A DNA stretch of 64,000 bases from Prochlorococcus marinus CUG1438 (GTDB lineage: Bacteria; Cyanobacteriota; Cyanobacteriia; PCC-6307; Cyanobiaceae): contig JAEPLS010000001.1 of assembly GCA_017644325.1 (NCBI GenBank), positions 434,001 to 498,000 of the forward strand. Reading direction: 5' to 3'. This document shows positions 38,779 through 48,816 of this stretch, in pieces (within the stretch, counting starts at the first letter, position 1; each line of letters begins with the position of its first letter). Both the position numbers and the translations under genes were made by a program. Under the pieces are notes generated by a model. That model was given only the letters and a program-made list of their open reading frames with translations. It did not search any database and was not told the origin of the DNA.

Positions 38779-39477
38779 GTGAGTCTCGGATATCGCGATA
38801 AATTATCTAGAGGTCGAAGGGCCATGGCTCATTTGATACACCTCTGGCATGAAAGAAATGGTTGGTCTCACAGAGTATTGCCATTACTTTCAGAAGTTCT
38901 TGATTTAGGTAAAGTTCATAATTCGCAAATTTCAAATCTTAGGAATGGAAAGTTATCTTCGCCAGGTCCTGAAGTTTTTCTTGCTTTAGCTCAGGTTAAT
39001 ACGATTCTTGATCAAGGTATTGAAAAAATCAGGGATCGTTTTGAAAGTGATTACCCAGAGTTATGGAAATCTTTGCAAGAGTCTGCATTACCCCTAAAAA
39101 ATGATTCTGGTAATCCATTGTCGGCCGGGGAGTTATTCGAGATATTTTCAGGATTAAAACCTCTACCATCATCTTTTGACTGGTACATAGAAGATGAAGA
39201 AGCTTCTGCTTTAAGTGATGCTCTTTCAGTGCATTTTTGTCAGAATAAGGCTTGGAGATCATGTAAAATGGAGGTAATGGAAGCCTATGCTGTCAATAAA
39301 TCTGCCCGCAGAGAACGTTTTGCTGAGGTAATTGCAGGAATTAGAGATTATACGGCAGAAGAATTAGATGGAGAACTTCTTGATTTATATGAGGCTTCAA
39401 AAAAACTTTCTTATTTTCATGGTAGGGGACCTAATGCTTTCCTCGCAGAATTAAGAAATTTAGCTTCTGAAAAATAA
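38779..39477 (+). CDS. Conserved protein of unknown function with a possible helix-turn-helix
   Basis: It has 232 residues from the GTG at 38779; an ATG at 38824 (16th codon) is the alternative. Residues 30-75 (VLPLLSEVLDLG, HNSQISNLRNGKLSSPGPEVFLALAQVN) look like an HTH: a short helix, S-Q-I-S-N-LRNGK turn, then a helix. The rest is helical with acidic patches and no enzyme motif. Starts 75 bases from the desaturase gene, on the opposite strand, and 18 bases before the PLP lyase, so it could be cotranscribed with the lyase-gcvH-gcvP run. Confidence 0.7.
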   Translation: MSLGYRDKLSRGRRAMAHLIHLWHERNGWSHRVLPLLSEVLDLGKVHNSQISNLRNGKLSSPGPEVFLALAQVNTILDQGIEKIRDRFESDYPELWKSLQESALPLKNDSGNPLSAGELFEIFSGLKPLPSSFDWYIEDEEASALSDALSVHFCQNKAWRSCKMEVMEAYAVNKSARRERFAEVIAGIRDYTAEELDGELLDLYEASKKLSYFHGRGPNAFLAELRNLASEK

Positions 39478-39495
39478 CATGAATTTTCATAATAA

Positions 39496-40788
39496 ATGAT
39501 TCTTGACAATAACTTAAAACTGGCTGAAAACGCTGTTCTCTCTGTCGAAGAGAGTTTAAGTAAAGTTTTCCAAGAAAGGTCTAATCAGGTTTTCCATAAA
39601 TTAGAAAATATTTTGACAATTTTTAAGGAAGAAAAAGTTTCTACTAGTCATTTCAATCAATCTTCTGGTAGTGGTCATGATGATATATCTAGAGAAAAAA
39701 TTGATGCGGTTTTTCGAAGATTTTTTCTAGCTGAAAAGGCTGCTGTGAGGATGCAATTTGTAAGTGGAACGCATGCTATAAGTTCTGTCTTATTTGGAAT
39801 TCTTCGACCTGGAGATGTAATGTTATCTCTCACAGGACAACCATATGACACTTTAGAAGAAGTCATAGGAATAAGGGGAGGAGGAAAAGGCTCACTTAAA
39901 GATTTTGACATTGAATATAAGCAAATAAATATCTGCGAAAATTTTGATTCTTTTGAAGAAAAAATTGTTCATTCTTTTGAAGAAAATTCTTGCAAATTAG
40001 TATTCATACAAAAAAGTTGTGGATATAGTTGGAGAAAATCTCTTACGAATCATCAGATAGAGAAAATTTGTAGTCTTATTCATTCCCTTGATCCTAATTG
40101 TATATGTTTTGTTGATAACTGTTATGGGGAGCTTGTTGAAGATAGTGAACCAATTTCTAAAGGGGCAAATATAATTGCTGGTTCATTGATTAAAAATTTG
40201 GGAGGAACAATCGTTCCTACTGGTGGGTACGTTGCAGGAGATGCAGATTTGGTTGAGATGGCATGTTCTAGATTAACCTCACCAGGCATTGGTTCTTCTG
40301 CAGGAATAAATTTTGGATTAGGAAGATTAATTTTGCAGGGTTTGTTTTTAGCACCACAAATTGTTCACGAATCACTAAAAGGTGCTGATATGGTTGCAGC
40401 AGTCTTTAAAAATTTGGGATTTAAGGTTTTACCAGAGCCAACAACTTATAGATCTGATCTTATTCAGTCAGTAAGATTGAATAATCCTGATTTGGTACAA
40501 AAAGTTTGTCAATCTTTTCAAAATTCTTCACCAGTAGATTCTTTTCTGAATGTTGTTCCATCATCAATGGATGGATATGATTCAAAATTATTAATGGCAG
40601 GAGGCACCTTTATTGAAGGTAGTACAAGTGAATTTTCTGCTGATGCCCCTCTAAGAGATCCTTACAATATTTTTGTTCAAGGTGGTTCTCACATAGCTCA
40701 TATCAAAATTGCATTAATTCGATTATTATCTGAACTATTAGAGGAAAAATTAATTTCGAAGGATTCTCTATTTCCTTTATCTACTTAA
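39496..40788 (+). CDS. PLP-dependent methionine gamma-lyase-like protein (aluminum-resistance family)
   Basis: It has 430 residues of the Met_gamma_lyase/aluminum-resistance family (fold type I). Visible are VSGTHAISSVLFGILRPGD near residue 91, FVDNCYGELVE, the PLP lysine in AGSLIKNLGGTIVPTGGY, and VQGGSHIAHIKIAL near the end. The true substrate is not known for the family. It lies 2 bases before gcvH, suggesting a shared operon with glycine cleavage genes. Confidence 0.84.
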   Translation: MILDNNLKLAENAVLSVEESLSKVFQERSNQVFHKLENILTIFKEEKVSTSHFNQSSGSGHDDISREKIDAVFRRFFLAEKAAVRMQFVSGTHAISSVLFGILRPGDVMLSLTGQPYDTLEEVIGIRGGGKGSLKDFDIEYKQINICENFDSFEEKIVHSFEENSCKLVFIQKSCGYSWRKSLTNHQIEKICSLIHSLDPNCICFVDNCYGELVEDSEPISKGANIIAGSLIKNLGGTIVPTGGYVAGDADLVEMACSRLTSPGIGSSAGINFGLGRLILQGLFLAPQIVHESLKGADMVAAVFKNLGFKVLPEPTTYRSDLIQSVRLNNPDLVQKVCQSFQNSSPVDSFLNVVPSSMDGYDSKLLMAGGTFIEGSTSEFSADAPLRDPYNIFVQGGSHIAHIKIALIRLLSELLEEKLISKDSLFPLST

Positions 40789-40790
40789 TC

Positions 40791-41180
40791 ATGTCTTACA
40801 AGTTTCCAGACAACCTCAACTATGCTGATACTCATGAATATGTCTTGGAAGAAAATGGATTATTAAAAATTGGAGTTAGTGAATTCGCTATAGATCAATT
40901 AGGAGATATTGTTTTTGTTGAATTAGCTGATGAAGGGGCGACTTTAGAGAAAGGCGAGACTTTTGGAACAATAGAATCAGTTAAGGCCGTAGAAGAAGTC
41001 TATCTGCCTTTTTCAGGGGAAATAGTATCTGTTAATGAGAGTGTTATTGAGAACCCTGAGCTTTTACAGAATGATCCGATTGGAGACGGTTGGTTAGTAA
41101 TTTTGAAACCAGAGCCAAGAGCATCAATTGCTGATTTGATGACTTCTGAGGAATATCAATCAAAGGTTGTACCAAAATAA
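40791..41180 (+). CDS. gcvH: Glycine cleavage system H protein
   Basis: Lipoyl carrier that shuttles the methylamine group between P and T proteins. It has 129 residues; the lipoylated lysine sits in TIESVKAVEEVYLP (residue 65). N-terminal YADTHEYVLEENG and the C-terminal GDGWLVIL are family hallmarks. It is upstream of gcvP by 45 bases, and only 2 bases after the PLP lyase. Confidence 0.97.
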   Translation: MSYKFPDNLNYADTHEYVLEENGLLKIGVSEFAIDQLGDIVFVELADEGATLEKGETFGTIESVKAVEEVYLPFSGEIVSVNESVIENPELLQNDPIGDGWLVILKPEPRASIADLMTSEEYQSKVVPK

Positions 41181-41225
41181 GGCAAACTTTTTAAAAAGAG
41201 CTATTTTAAAGAAAAACATTTTAAT

Positions 41226-44135
41226 ATGATATCCAAATTTGGGACAGATTTGTTTATAGATAGGCATCTTGGATTAGGAGATAATGATGAAAGAATTATG
41301 CTGAACAAGCTTGGTTTTAATAATATTGATCAATTTATAAATCAAGTTATTCCTGAAGATATTCAGCTTAAAGATAAATCTTCAGAAATATTGCCCCAAG
41401 GTTGTTCAGAAATTGAGGCTTTAAACGAATTAGAAAAGATTGCGAATAAAAATACTAAAATGAGATCACTTATAGGCCTTGGTTATTATGACAATCATAT
41501 GCCTAAAGTTATCCAAAGACATGTTCTTGAAAATCCAAGGTGGTACACATCTTATACTCCATATCAAGCAGAAATTGCACAAGGAAGATTAGAAGCTCTA
41601 TTTAATTTTCAGACTATTGTTTGTGAACTAACAGGATTCCCTGTTGCTAATGCATCTTTGTTAGATGAGGGCACTGCAGCAGCAGAAGCTATGGCTATGA
41701 GTTTTGCCGCAAGAAAAAATAAATCTTCAAAAGTGTACTTAGTGGAGTCAAATGTTTTTGATCATACTTTTAATGTTCTACAAACCAGAGCAAAACCTTT
41801 GGGAATAGCCCTAAAACGCTTTACTCAAAGCAACCTTCCTAATCATGATGATGTTTTTGGAATGTTGTTGCAACTACCTGGTAAAAATGGACAATTATAC
41901 GATCCTACATTCTTAATATCCCAAGCACATAGATCAGAAATTATTGTTACGGCATGTATTGATCCACTAGTGCAAGTTTTGATTAAACCAATTTCTGAAT
42001 TTGGTGTTGATGTAGCAGTGGGGAGTATGCAAAGATTTGGTGTTCCAATGGGTTTTGGTGGTCCCCATGCAGCATATTTTGCTTGTAGCGAAAGATATAA
42101 AAGGCTGATACCCGGAAGAATAGTTGGGCAAACTCTATCTAAAAATGGAGAAAAGTCACTAAGACTAGCATTGCAAACAAGAGAGCAACATATTAGAAGG
42201 GAAAAGGCCACTAGTAATATTTGTACTGCTCAATCTTTATTAGCCATAATTTCTTCTTTTTATGCTATTTATCATGGACCCTCTGGATTAACGCAAATTG
42301 CTAAGAGATTAGTTGAGTTGAGAATAAATTTAGAATCAAGTTTAGCTGCTTTAGGTTTTGATATTCCTGATGGGATTAGATTTGATAGTGTTGATGTTTA
42401 TTCTGAGCACTCCCAGAGGATCCATAATGAAGCTTTAAAAAATGGCTATAACTTAAGAATTTTGCCTTTGGGGTCAACTATTGAAAATTCAACTGGCTTT
42501 GGGATCTCATTAGATGAGCTTAGTAATGAAAAAGAAATAAAAGATATTTTGACTTTCATAGCAAACCTTATAGAAAAAGAAGAAGATTTAGAGCATATGA
42601 AATTTGATAAAGAATTTCATTTTGAAAGTTTAGCTTTGAGATCAAGTGCATGGATGCAGCAAGATATATTCACAAATTACCAAAGTGAAACTGAATTAAT
42701 GAGATATATATTCCGACTTGCAGAAAAAGATTTTTCTTTGGTAGATGGGATGATCCCACTGGGAAGCTGTACCATGAAGTTAAATTCTGCGGCAGAGTTA
42801 AATCCAGTCTCTTGGGCTAATTTATCTTCTATTCATCCTTTTTCCCCACCAGATCAAACTAAAGGCTATTCAAAAATTATATCTGACCTAGAAAAATGGA
42901 TAAGTGAGATTGTTGGTTTGAAATCAGTTTCTTTTCAACCAAATGCAGGCTCTCAAGGAGAGTTTGCAGGTTTATTGGCAATAAATTCTTATTTTGAATC
43001 AAAAGGTGAACTCTTAAGAAAAAAATGTTTAATTCCAAAAAGTGCTCATGGAACAAATCCTGCTAGTGCAGTTATGGCAGGTTTTGACGTGTTAACTGTT
43101 GAATGTGATGACGAAGGAAATATTGATTTTCAAGATTTGTCAACCAAGGTCAAGAAATTTGATAACCAAATAGGGGCTCTTATGTTGACTTATCCCTCTA
43201 CTCATGGAGTTTTTGAATTACAAATCAGAAAGATATGTGATTTAATTCACTCTGTGGGAGGATTTGTCTATTTAGATGGTGCAAATTTGAACGCTCAGGT
43301 TGGATTATGTAAACCGGGGAATTATGGAGTTGATGTTTGTCATTTGAATTTACATAAAACATTCTGCATTCCACATGGAGGTGGTGGTCCAGGAGTAGGT
43401 CCAGTTGCTGCATCAGAAACTTTAAGCCCATTTCTTCCTACTCATTCTTTAATGGATAATAATTTATCCATTGGTTCCAATTACGTATCTTCTGCCAAGC
43501 ATGGGAGTGCAAGTATTCTTCCAATAAGTTGGATGTACATAAAAATGGCTGGTCTTAGTGGTTTAAGGAAAGCAACTGCGCATGCAATTTTATCTGCAAA
43601 TTATATTGCGCATTCTTTAAAGCATAAATTCAAGATTCTTTATAAAGGAAAAAATAATTTTGTCGCACATGAATGTATTTTAGATTTTAGGGATTTAAAA
43701 TCCAAAACTGGTTTGAGTGTAAATGATTTGGCTAAACGATTAATAGATTATAGTTTTCATGCCCCAACTATAAGTTGGCCTGTTCCAGAGACGATAATGA
43801 TTGAGCCTACCGAAAGTGAAAGTTTGGTTGAATTGGATAGATTTTGCGAGGCTATGCTATTGATTGGAGAAGAAATCAGCGAAATAGAAAAAAATGTTGC
43901 ATTAAAGAATAATAATGTAATAAGTAACGCTCCCCATACGCTGAAAGAGTTAATTGCTGATAATTGGCATTATCCTTATTCAAAAGAAAAAGCTTCTTTT
44001 CCTTATGAATCACCAACGGCTATTAAGTTTTGGTCTTCAGTTTCTAGGATCAATAATGCATATGGCGATCGCAATTTAATTTGTTCTTGCAATGTAAATC
44101 AAGGCGAGACTTTCGAAGAAAAAAAATGTGCTTAA
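41226..44135 (+). CDS. gcvP: Glycine cleavage system P protein (glycine dehydrogenase, decarboxylating)
   Basis: Decarboxylates glycine onto the H protein lipoamide; central in photorespiration. It has 969 residues in a single chain (homodimer type). The N-terminal FIDRHLGLGDNDERIML, GLGYYDNHMPKVIQRHVLENP and YQAEIAQGRLEALFNFQ are present; the PLP lysine is in HLNLHKTFCIPHGGGGPG. The C-terminus ends NQGETFEEKKCA. It carries a perfect GCGATCGC octamer at 44065-44072. Confidence 0.98.
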   Translation: MISKFGTDLFIDRHLGLGDNDERIMLNKLGFNNIDQFINQVIPEDIQLKDKSSEILPQGCSEIEALNELEKIANKNTKMRSLIGLGYYDNHMPKVIQRHVLENPRWYTSYTPYQAEIAQGRLEALFNFQTIVCELTGFPVANASLLDEGTAAAEAMAMSFAARKNKSSKVYLVESNVFDHTFNVLQTRAKPLGIALKRFTQSNLPNHDDVFGMLLQLPGKNGQLYDPTFLISQAHRSEIIVTACIDPLVQVLIKPISEFGVDVAVGSMQRFGVPMGFGGPHAAYFACSERYKRLIPGRIVGQTLSKNGEKSLRLALQTREQHIRREKATSNICTAQSLLAIISSFYAIYHGPSGLTQIAKRLVELRINLESSLAALGFDIPDGIRFDSVDVYSEHSQRIHNEALKNGYNLRILPLGSTIENSTGFGISLDELSNEKEIKDILTFIANLIEKEEDLEHMKFDKEFHFESLALRSSAWMQQDIFTNYQSETELMRYIFRLAEKDFSLVDGMIPLGSCTMKLNSAAELNPVSWANLSSIHPFSPPDQTKGYSKIISDLEKWISEIVGLKSVSFQPNAGSQGEFAGLLAINSYFESKGELLRKKCLIPKSAHGTNPASAVMAGFDVLTVECDDEGNIDFQDLSTKVKKFDNQIGALMLTYPSTHGVFELQIRKICDLIHSVGGFVYLDGANLNAQVGLCKPGNYGVDVCHLNLHKTFCIPHGGGGPGVGPVAASETLSPFLPTHSLMDNNLSIGSNYVSSAKHGSASILPISWMYIKMAGLSGLRKATAHAILSANYIAHSLKHKFKILYKGKNNFVAHECILDFRDLKSKTGLSVNDLAKRLIDYSFHAPTISWPVPETIMIEPTESESLVELDRFCEAMLLIGEEISEIEKNVALKNNNVISNAPHTLKELIADNWHYPYSKEKASFPYESPTAIKFWSSVSRINNAYGDRNLICSCNVNQGETFEEKKCA

Positions 44136-44150
44136 GGGACTAGCGTCCTT
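44135..44150 (+). terminator. Weak hairpin at the gcvP stop
   Basis: AGGGAC pairs with GTCCTT (one G-T pair) around a TAGC loop, starting at the gcvP stop. The bases that follow (ATATTTACTT) lack a run of T, so it is only a candidate terminator. Confidence 0.28.
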
Positions 44151-44264
44151 ATATTTACTTAGTTATTATCAGTGAGAATAAAAATTTAATATTTTCTTAT
44201 AGAATTTTTTTAAATTTTTTTATTAAAATAATTGAGCATCAAATTTTTTGGGGTATTTGAAGCT

Positions 44265-44513
44265 ATGACTAAAGATTTAAAATCTGGTAATGTTAAGCAC
44301 CTGCCAGTTAAAAACGTAGATTTACCAAATTTTGTCAATAATTTTTCAGGAGATAACTCAAGCATTTGTTCCATTGAGGGAACTAATGTTATAAGAGTAC
44401 CCTTTGGTAAAAAATTTCCAAAGAAAAAAAGGCCTGAAAAGAATCAAAATATCGCTACTCTAATACTTCCTTTAAGTTCGTATAATAATCCCACGCCTCC
44501 ACACGTAGCGTAA
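44265..44513 (+). CDS. Small conserved-looking protein of unknown function
   Basis: From the ATG at 44265 it has 82 residues; a TTG at 44232 would add 11 and is less likely. It has Lys/Asn-rich first half, two cysteine-free strands, then VIRVPFGKKFPKKKRPEKNQN, a basic patch, and a Pro-rich end TPPHVA. No family recognised. It sits alone on the plus strand after gcvP and is convergent with sqdX 12 bases away. Codon use matches neighbours. Confidence 0.62.
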   Translation: MTKDLKSGNVKHLPVKNVDLPNFVNNFSGDNSSICSIEGTNVIRVPFGKKFPKKKRPEKNQNIATLILPLSSYNNPTPPHVA

Positions 44514-44525
44514 TTAAGATTAATT

Positions 44526-45659
44526 TTATTCTATTTCTTTGAGAGTATCTGCATAATAATTTTGAAGTTGTAGTGTTGCTTGATTCCAATCCCATTTTTC
44601 TGCTTCGTTTCGTGCCTCTTTTCTCATAACTTCTCTTTTATCTTCATTCACTAGAATTTTTTTTGTCGCTTCAATTAAACTTTGTTCCCCATTATCTTTT
44701 TCATCAGGATCATATAAACAACCATTAATCCCATCGCTAATAATATCTGGAATCCCCCCTTTGTTGGCTCCGATAACTGGACATCCTGCTGCCATTGCTT
44801 CTAGTAAAACTAATCCAAGTGTTTCTGTACTAGATGGAAATAAAAATATATCTCCAGAGGCATAAGCGCTAGCAAGCTCATCGCCAGATAAGTATCCTAT
44901 GAAATTAGTCTTTGTATTTTCGAAGATTTTTTCAAGCTGGTTTCTATATGGTCCGTCACCTACAAGTGCTAGGCAAGCATTAGGAATACTCTCTAAGACT
45001 GGTTTAATTCTCTCAATTTGTTTTTCTGCTGATAATCTTCCTACATAAATCAATAAGTAATTAGCGTCGTTGTATTTCCCAAATAATTTTTTTCTCATTT
45101 TCTCACTTCTCAAATCCGGTCTGAAACTGAAAGTATCTACTCCCCTTTGCCATAGGGCAGTCCTTTGAATACCTTTATCTTTTAACTCATTGACCATAGC
45201 GGTGGAAGTACATAAATTTAACAAGGCTTGATTATGAGCTGCTTTAAGTAATTCCCACAAAAGTGGCTCTAACATACCCATACCATAATGTTCCAGATAT
45301 TTTGGAAGATGAGTATGGTAACTAGCAATTAAAGGAATATTATTAGTTTTCGCTAACCATATGCCACCTAAGCCAAGTACAGCCGGATTAACAACATGTA
45401 TTAAATCTGGGTTAAATTTTTCTAACTTATCTGAGACTGCAGGACCCGGTAAACCAAGCTTCAACTCAGGGTATAAGGGTAATGGCATTGCAGCAACTCC
45501 AACTACAGTTGCACCCATATATGATTCTGGACACCCTTCTGGACAAAAAATTATAACTTCATCACCATTTTTTATTAAAAATTCAATCGTTTTAGTCAGT
45601 CTTGTGACTATGCCATCAACTTTAGGTAAAAAAGTTTCAGTAAACAATGCAATTTTCAC
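44526..45659 (-). CDS. sqdX: Sulfoquinovosyltransferase SqdX (sulfolipid synthase)
   Basis: Transfers sulfoquinovose to diacylglycerol to make SQDG, a thylakoid lipid. A 377-residue GT4 glycosyltransferase: FTETFLPKVDGIVTRLTKT, ASYHTHLPKYLEHYG, IYVGRLSAEKQIE and FLFPSSTETLGLVLLEAMAAG with GANKGGIPDII for the nucleotide-sugar site. The call is backed by sqdB, 27 bases upstream on the same strand. SQDG replaces phospholipids in phosphate-poor waters (known). Confidence 0.95.
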   Translation of the reverse strand: MKIALFTETFLPKVDGIVTRLTKTIEFLIKNGDEVIIFCPEGCPESYMGATVVGVAAMPLPLYPELKLGLPGPAVSDKLEKFNPDLIHVVNPAVLGLGGIWLAKTNNIPLIASYHTHLPKYLEHYGMGMLEPLLWELLKAAHNQALLNLCTSTAMVNELKDKGIQRTALWQRGVDTFSFRPDLRSEKMRKKLFGKYNDANYLLIYVGRLSAEKQIERIKPVLESIPNACLALVGDGPYRNQLEKIFENTKTNFIGYLSGDELASAYASGDIFLFPSSTETLGLVLLEAMAAGCPVIGANKGGIPDIISDGINGCLYDPDEKDNGEQSLIEATKKILVNEDKREVMRKEARNEAEKWDWNQATLQLQNYYADTLKEIE

Positions 45660-45686
45660 TTTCTTAAGGTAACTATTTTAGAAATT

Positions 45687-46880
45687 TTAATTTGTCTTAA
45701 TTGCCTCAGCTTGTTTTTTAGTCCAGGATGAAACACAAGGTATGCGCTTAAGATCACATCTATTGGAGTATTTTTTGGCAACTTCAACAACTTCTTCTAA
45801 TAAGCCATTATCAAGAGTCGTTGGGTTTAAACCTAATTCTATAAAACATTTATTATCAACAATTAGATCATTTTCTACCGCTTCATTCCTTGGATTCGGT
45901 AAATAATTAATATCAGCTCCTGTTAGAGAAGCAACTTTTTTAGCTAGTTCTCCAACTTGATGACTCTCAGTCATTTGATTAAAGATTTTGACTCTTTCTC
46001 CAGATTTTGGAGGATTTTCAAGAGCAAGTTGTACGCATTTTACAGAGTCTTTTATATGAATAAATGCTCTTGTTTGTCCGCCTGTCCCATGTACACTTAA
46101 TGGATATCCAATTGCAGCTTGCATTAGAAATCTGTTTAAAACAGTTCCATAATCTCCGTCATAGTCAAATCGGTTTGTCAATCTAGGATCTTTTAAAGTT
46201 GCTTCTGTATTTGTTCCCCAAACAATGCCTTGATGTAAATCGGTAATCCTTACAAGATCATTTTTGTTGTAGTAAAGAAATAATAATTGATCTAAGGTTT
46301 TAGTCATATGGTAAACACTACCTGGACTTGCAGGGTGTAATATTTCTTCTTCAAATCGGCTTCCATCTGGTTGTGGAACTTCAACTTTTAAATAACCTTC
46401 TGGAATTGTTGCTCCTCTATGTGATCCATATCCATAGACTCCCATTGTTCCTAAATGAACAACATGAATATCTAAATTACTCTCTACTATTGCAGCAAGA
46501 AGGTTGTGGGTGCCATTAACATTATTATCCACTGTATATCTTTTGGTGAAACTGGATTTCATCGAGTAAGGTGCTGCCCTTTGTTCTGCAAAATGGATTA
46601 CGGAATCTGGTTTTTCATCAATTAGCAAATTGAGTAATTTTTGATATTGTTTAGAGATATCCATATTAAGAAACCTCATAGGCTTACCTCCAATCTCTTC
46701 CCATGCAGAAAGTCGTTCTGTTATCGAAGCAATTGGAGTTAAAGATTCTACTTCTAGATCAATATCAATTTTTCTACGACTTAAATTGTCGACAATAATA
46801 ACATCATGATTTTGCTCTGCTAAATTCACCGCACAAGGCCAACCGCAAAAACCATCTCCACCTAGAACAATAACTTTCAC
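45687..46880 (-). CDS. sqdB: UDP-sulfoquinovose synthase SqdB
   Basis: Adds sulfite to UDP-glucose to form UDP-sulfoquinovose. A 397-residue extended SDR: MKVIVLGGDGFCGWPCAV Rossmann loop, FAEQRAAPYSMKS, the catalytic YHMTKTLDQLL (Tyr-x3-Lys), and QGIVWGTNTEAT. Heads the two-gene sulfolipid operon with sqdX; 170 bases separate it from thiG. A TATTAT at 46911-46906 is a possible -10 element. Confidence 0.97.
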   Translation of the reverse strand: MKVIVLGGDGFCGWPCAVNLAEQNHDVIIVDNLSRRKIDIDLEVESLTPIASITERLSAWEEIGGKPMRFLNMDISKQYQKLLNLLIDEKPDSVIHFAEQRAAPYSMKSSFTKRYTVDNNVNGTHNLLAAIVESNLDIHVVHLGTMGVYGYGSHRGATIPEGYLKVEVPQPDGSRFEEEILHPASPGSVYHMTKTLDQLLFLYYNKNDLVRITDLHQGIVWGTNTEATLKDPRLTNRFDYDGDYGTVLNRFLMQAAIGYPLSVHGTGGQTRAFIHIKDSVKCVQLALENPPKSGERVKIFNQMTESHQVGELAKKVASLTGADINYLPNPRNEAVENDLIVDNKCFIELGLNPTTLDNGLLEEVVEVAKKYSNRCDLKRIPCVSSWTKKQAEAIKTN

Positions 46881-47050
46881 TCAGAACTCCAGAATTAAAA
46901 GATTCATAATATATTTATTAAATTACTACAGTGTGCTTCCACTTTGTGAAAAAACATTGTAAATAGTTTCAAATCTTCTTTCTTAATACGATAAATAAAA
47001 GCAAATAATAAATTTTTACTTTCTTTTTAAACTTTTCTCAATTTAGAGAA

Positions 47051-47845
47051 TCAGATAGATATGTTTTTTTCCGGCGAACTTGCTACTGCAAAGTCTTGTT
47101 TTTTAATTCTTCCTGCCAGAAAAGCTTGCCTGCCAGCTTTCACACTATAATTAATCGCTTGAGCCATTAGAGGAGGGTTTGCAGCTTGTGCTATTGCACT
47201 ATTGATTAAGACACCATCAGCTCCAATTTCCATCGCTTGAGAAGCTTCACTAGGCACCCCAATTCCTGCGTCAATTATTACTGGTACTTTTGCATTCTCA
47301 ATAATTATCCTTATATTTGATAAATTTAACAAACCTTGCCCGGAGCCTATGGGCGAGCCCAATGGCATTATAGTTGCACAACCTATTTCTTCTAGTCTTT
47401 TTGCAAGAATAGGATCTGCATTGATATAAGGTAGTACAGCGAAACCTTTTTTTATTAAAATTTCGGCTGCTTTAAGAGTTTCTATTGGATCTGGTAGCAA
47501 ATACTTTTTGTCAGGAATAACCTCTAACTTCACAAAATTATTTTCTTCTTGACCAGATAATTTTGCAAGTTCTCTACCTAAAATTGCTATTCTGACTGCC
47601 TCATCGGAATTAACACAACCAGCTGTATTAGGCAGCATCCAGTATTTTTCCCAGTTGATCTTTTCGAGTAAATTTTCTCCGGTCTGATCATTCTTAATTC
47701 TTCTAACAGCAACGGTTATAATTTCCGTTTCAGAATTTGACAAACTTTCCACCATATCTTGAGTAGATCTGTATTTGCCAGTACCAACCATTAATCTACT
47801 GGAAAATTGTTTTCCACCAATTAGTAAAGAAGAATAATTTTCCAT
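47051..47845 (-). CDS. thiG: Thiazole synthase ThiG
   Basis: Builds the thiazole phosphate of thiamine from DXP, dehydroglycine and ThiS thiocarboxylate. It has 264 residues: [26 protein letters not shown]-type motif [16 protein letters not shown], the Schiff-base lysine in [14 protein letters not shown], and [13 protein letters not shown]. No ThiO domain is fused, unlike some cyanobacterial ThiOG proteins; the DAO protein at 1727-2809 could supply that activity. It is 2 bases after the TPR gene. Confidence 0.97.
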   Translation of the reverse strand: MENYSSLLIGGKQFSSRLMVGTGKYRSTQDMVESLSNSETEIITVAVRRIKNDQTGENLLEKINWEKYWMLPNTAGCVNSDEAVRIAILGRELAKLSGQEENNFVKLEVIPDKKYLLPDPIETLKAAEILIKKGFAVLPYINADPILAKRLEEIGCATIMPLGSPIGSGQGLLNLSNIRIIIENAKVPVIIDAGIGVPSEASQAMEIGADGVLINSAIAQAANPPLMAQAINYSVKAGRQAFLAGRIKKQDFAVASSPEKNISI

Positions 47846-47847
47846 AT

Positions 47848-48405
47848 TTAGAATCCCTTATCTTTAATACCTTTATAAGGTTTGTAATTATTTCTTTTTT
47901 CTAACTCCTTACTTTTTTTAATTGCTGTTTTGTTTTTTGGATCTATCACCAAAACCTTTTGATAAGTAGCATATGCCAAGTCATACTCAAGTAAACGCTG
48001 TTGTGCTGATGCTAGGTTATTTAGGGCTATAGGATATTCTGGGAGTGATTTTATTGCAGAGTTATAGTGTTTAATTGCTTTCTTAAATTCATTTTGAGCG
48101 GCATAGGAGAATCCTAAAGCATTGTTTATTATCGCTTTGGCTTCATCAGGTTCATTTTCATAGTTTTCAATTGCTTTTAAAAAAGTTTTAGTTGCTTCAG
48201 AATATAATCTTTTTTTTATCTGAATAGACCCAAATTCATATAATTCTGTAGCTTTTGTGAGAGAATCTAAACCTTTTTGCTCGAATTTTACTAAATTTAG
48301 TTCTTCACTTCTTGTTTTTAGAAATTGTCTGAATACAAAAATAGAAATTATTATTAATACAACAAAAAGAATTATTAAATAAGATTGGAAGGAAGATATT
48401 TCCAT
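47848..48405 (-). CDS. TPR membrane protein, Ycf37-like
   Basis: It has 185 residues. One N-terminal membrane helix (about 7-26, [16 protein letters not shown]) is followed by three TPR units: [60 protein letters not shown] and [30 protein letters not shown], each about 34 residues. Size and layout match Ycf37, which helps photosystem I assembly in cyanobacteria. That role is inferred. Confidence 0.78.
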   Translation of the reverse strand: MEISSFQSYLIILFVVLIIISIFVFRQFLKTRSEELNLVKFEQKGLDSLTKATELYEFGSIQIKKRLYSEATKTFLKAIENYENEPDEAKAIINNALGFSYAAQNEFKKAIKHYNSAIKSLPEYPIALNNLASAQQRLLEYDLAYATYQKVLVIDPKNKTAIKKSKELEKRNNYKPYKGIKDKGF

Positions 48406-48441
48406 TATTTATATTTATTTTTCTAAATTATATTCTTTTTT

Positions 48442-48789
48442 CTACTTACTAATAGAAGAAACTATTTTTTCAAAACACTTAGGATCGTTTAAGGCTAATT
48501 GAGCAAGCATTTTTCTATTTATAATAATTTCTGAATTTTTCATGCCATTTATCAACTTGCTATAGTTTGTACCATTTATCCTGGCAGATGCGTTAATTCT
48601 AGAAATCCAAAGTCTTCTAAAATCTCTTTTTCTTCTTCTTCTATCCCTATAAGCATTACAAAGAGCTTTCATCACTCTTTGATTTGCTGTCCTGAAAAGA
48701 TTTTTGTTACCGCCTCTAAAACCTTTTGCAAGATTTAAGATTTTGTTTCTTCTTTTTCTGGCTATGTTGCCTCTTTTTACACGTGCCAT
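48442..48789 (-). CDS. rplT: 50S ribosomal protein L20
   Basis: It has 115 residues starting [18 protein letters not shown], with the classic [21 protein letters not shown] and [13 protein letters not shown] segments. It follows rpmI by 27 bases; infC is not next to the pair here, unlike in many bacteria. Confidence 0.98.
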   Translation of the reverse strand: MARVKRGNIARKRRNKILNLAKGFRGGNKNLFRTANQRVMKALCNAYRDRRRRKRDFRRLWISRINASARINGTNYSKLINGMKNSEIIINRKMLAQLALNDPKCFEKIVSSISK

Positions 48790-48816
48790 GAATTATTTGG
48801 GAATGGGGTTAACTAC

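Noticed and set aside
46881-47050. A hidden gene or regulatory RNA in the 170-base gap between sqdB and thiG
   Set aside because: Neither strand has an open frame of more than a few codons starting with ATG, and no stable G/C stem is visible. It is read as a thiG end plus sqdB promoter.
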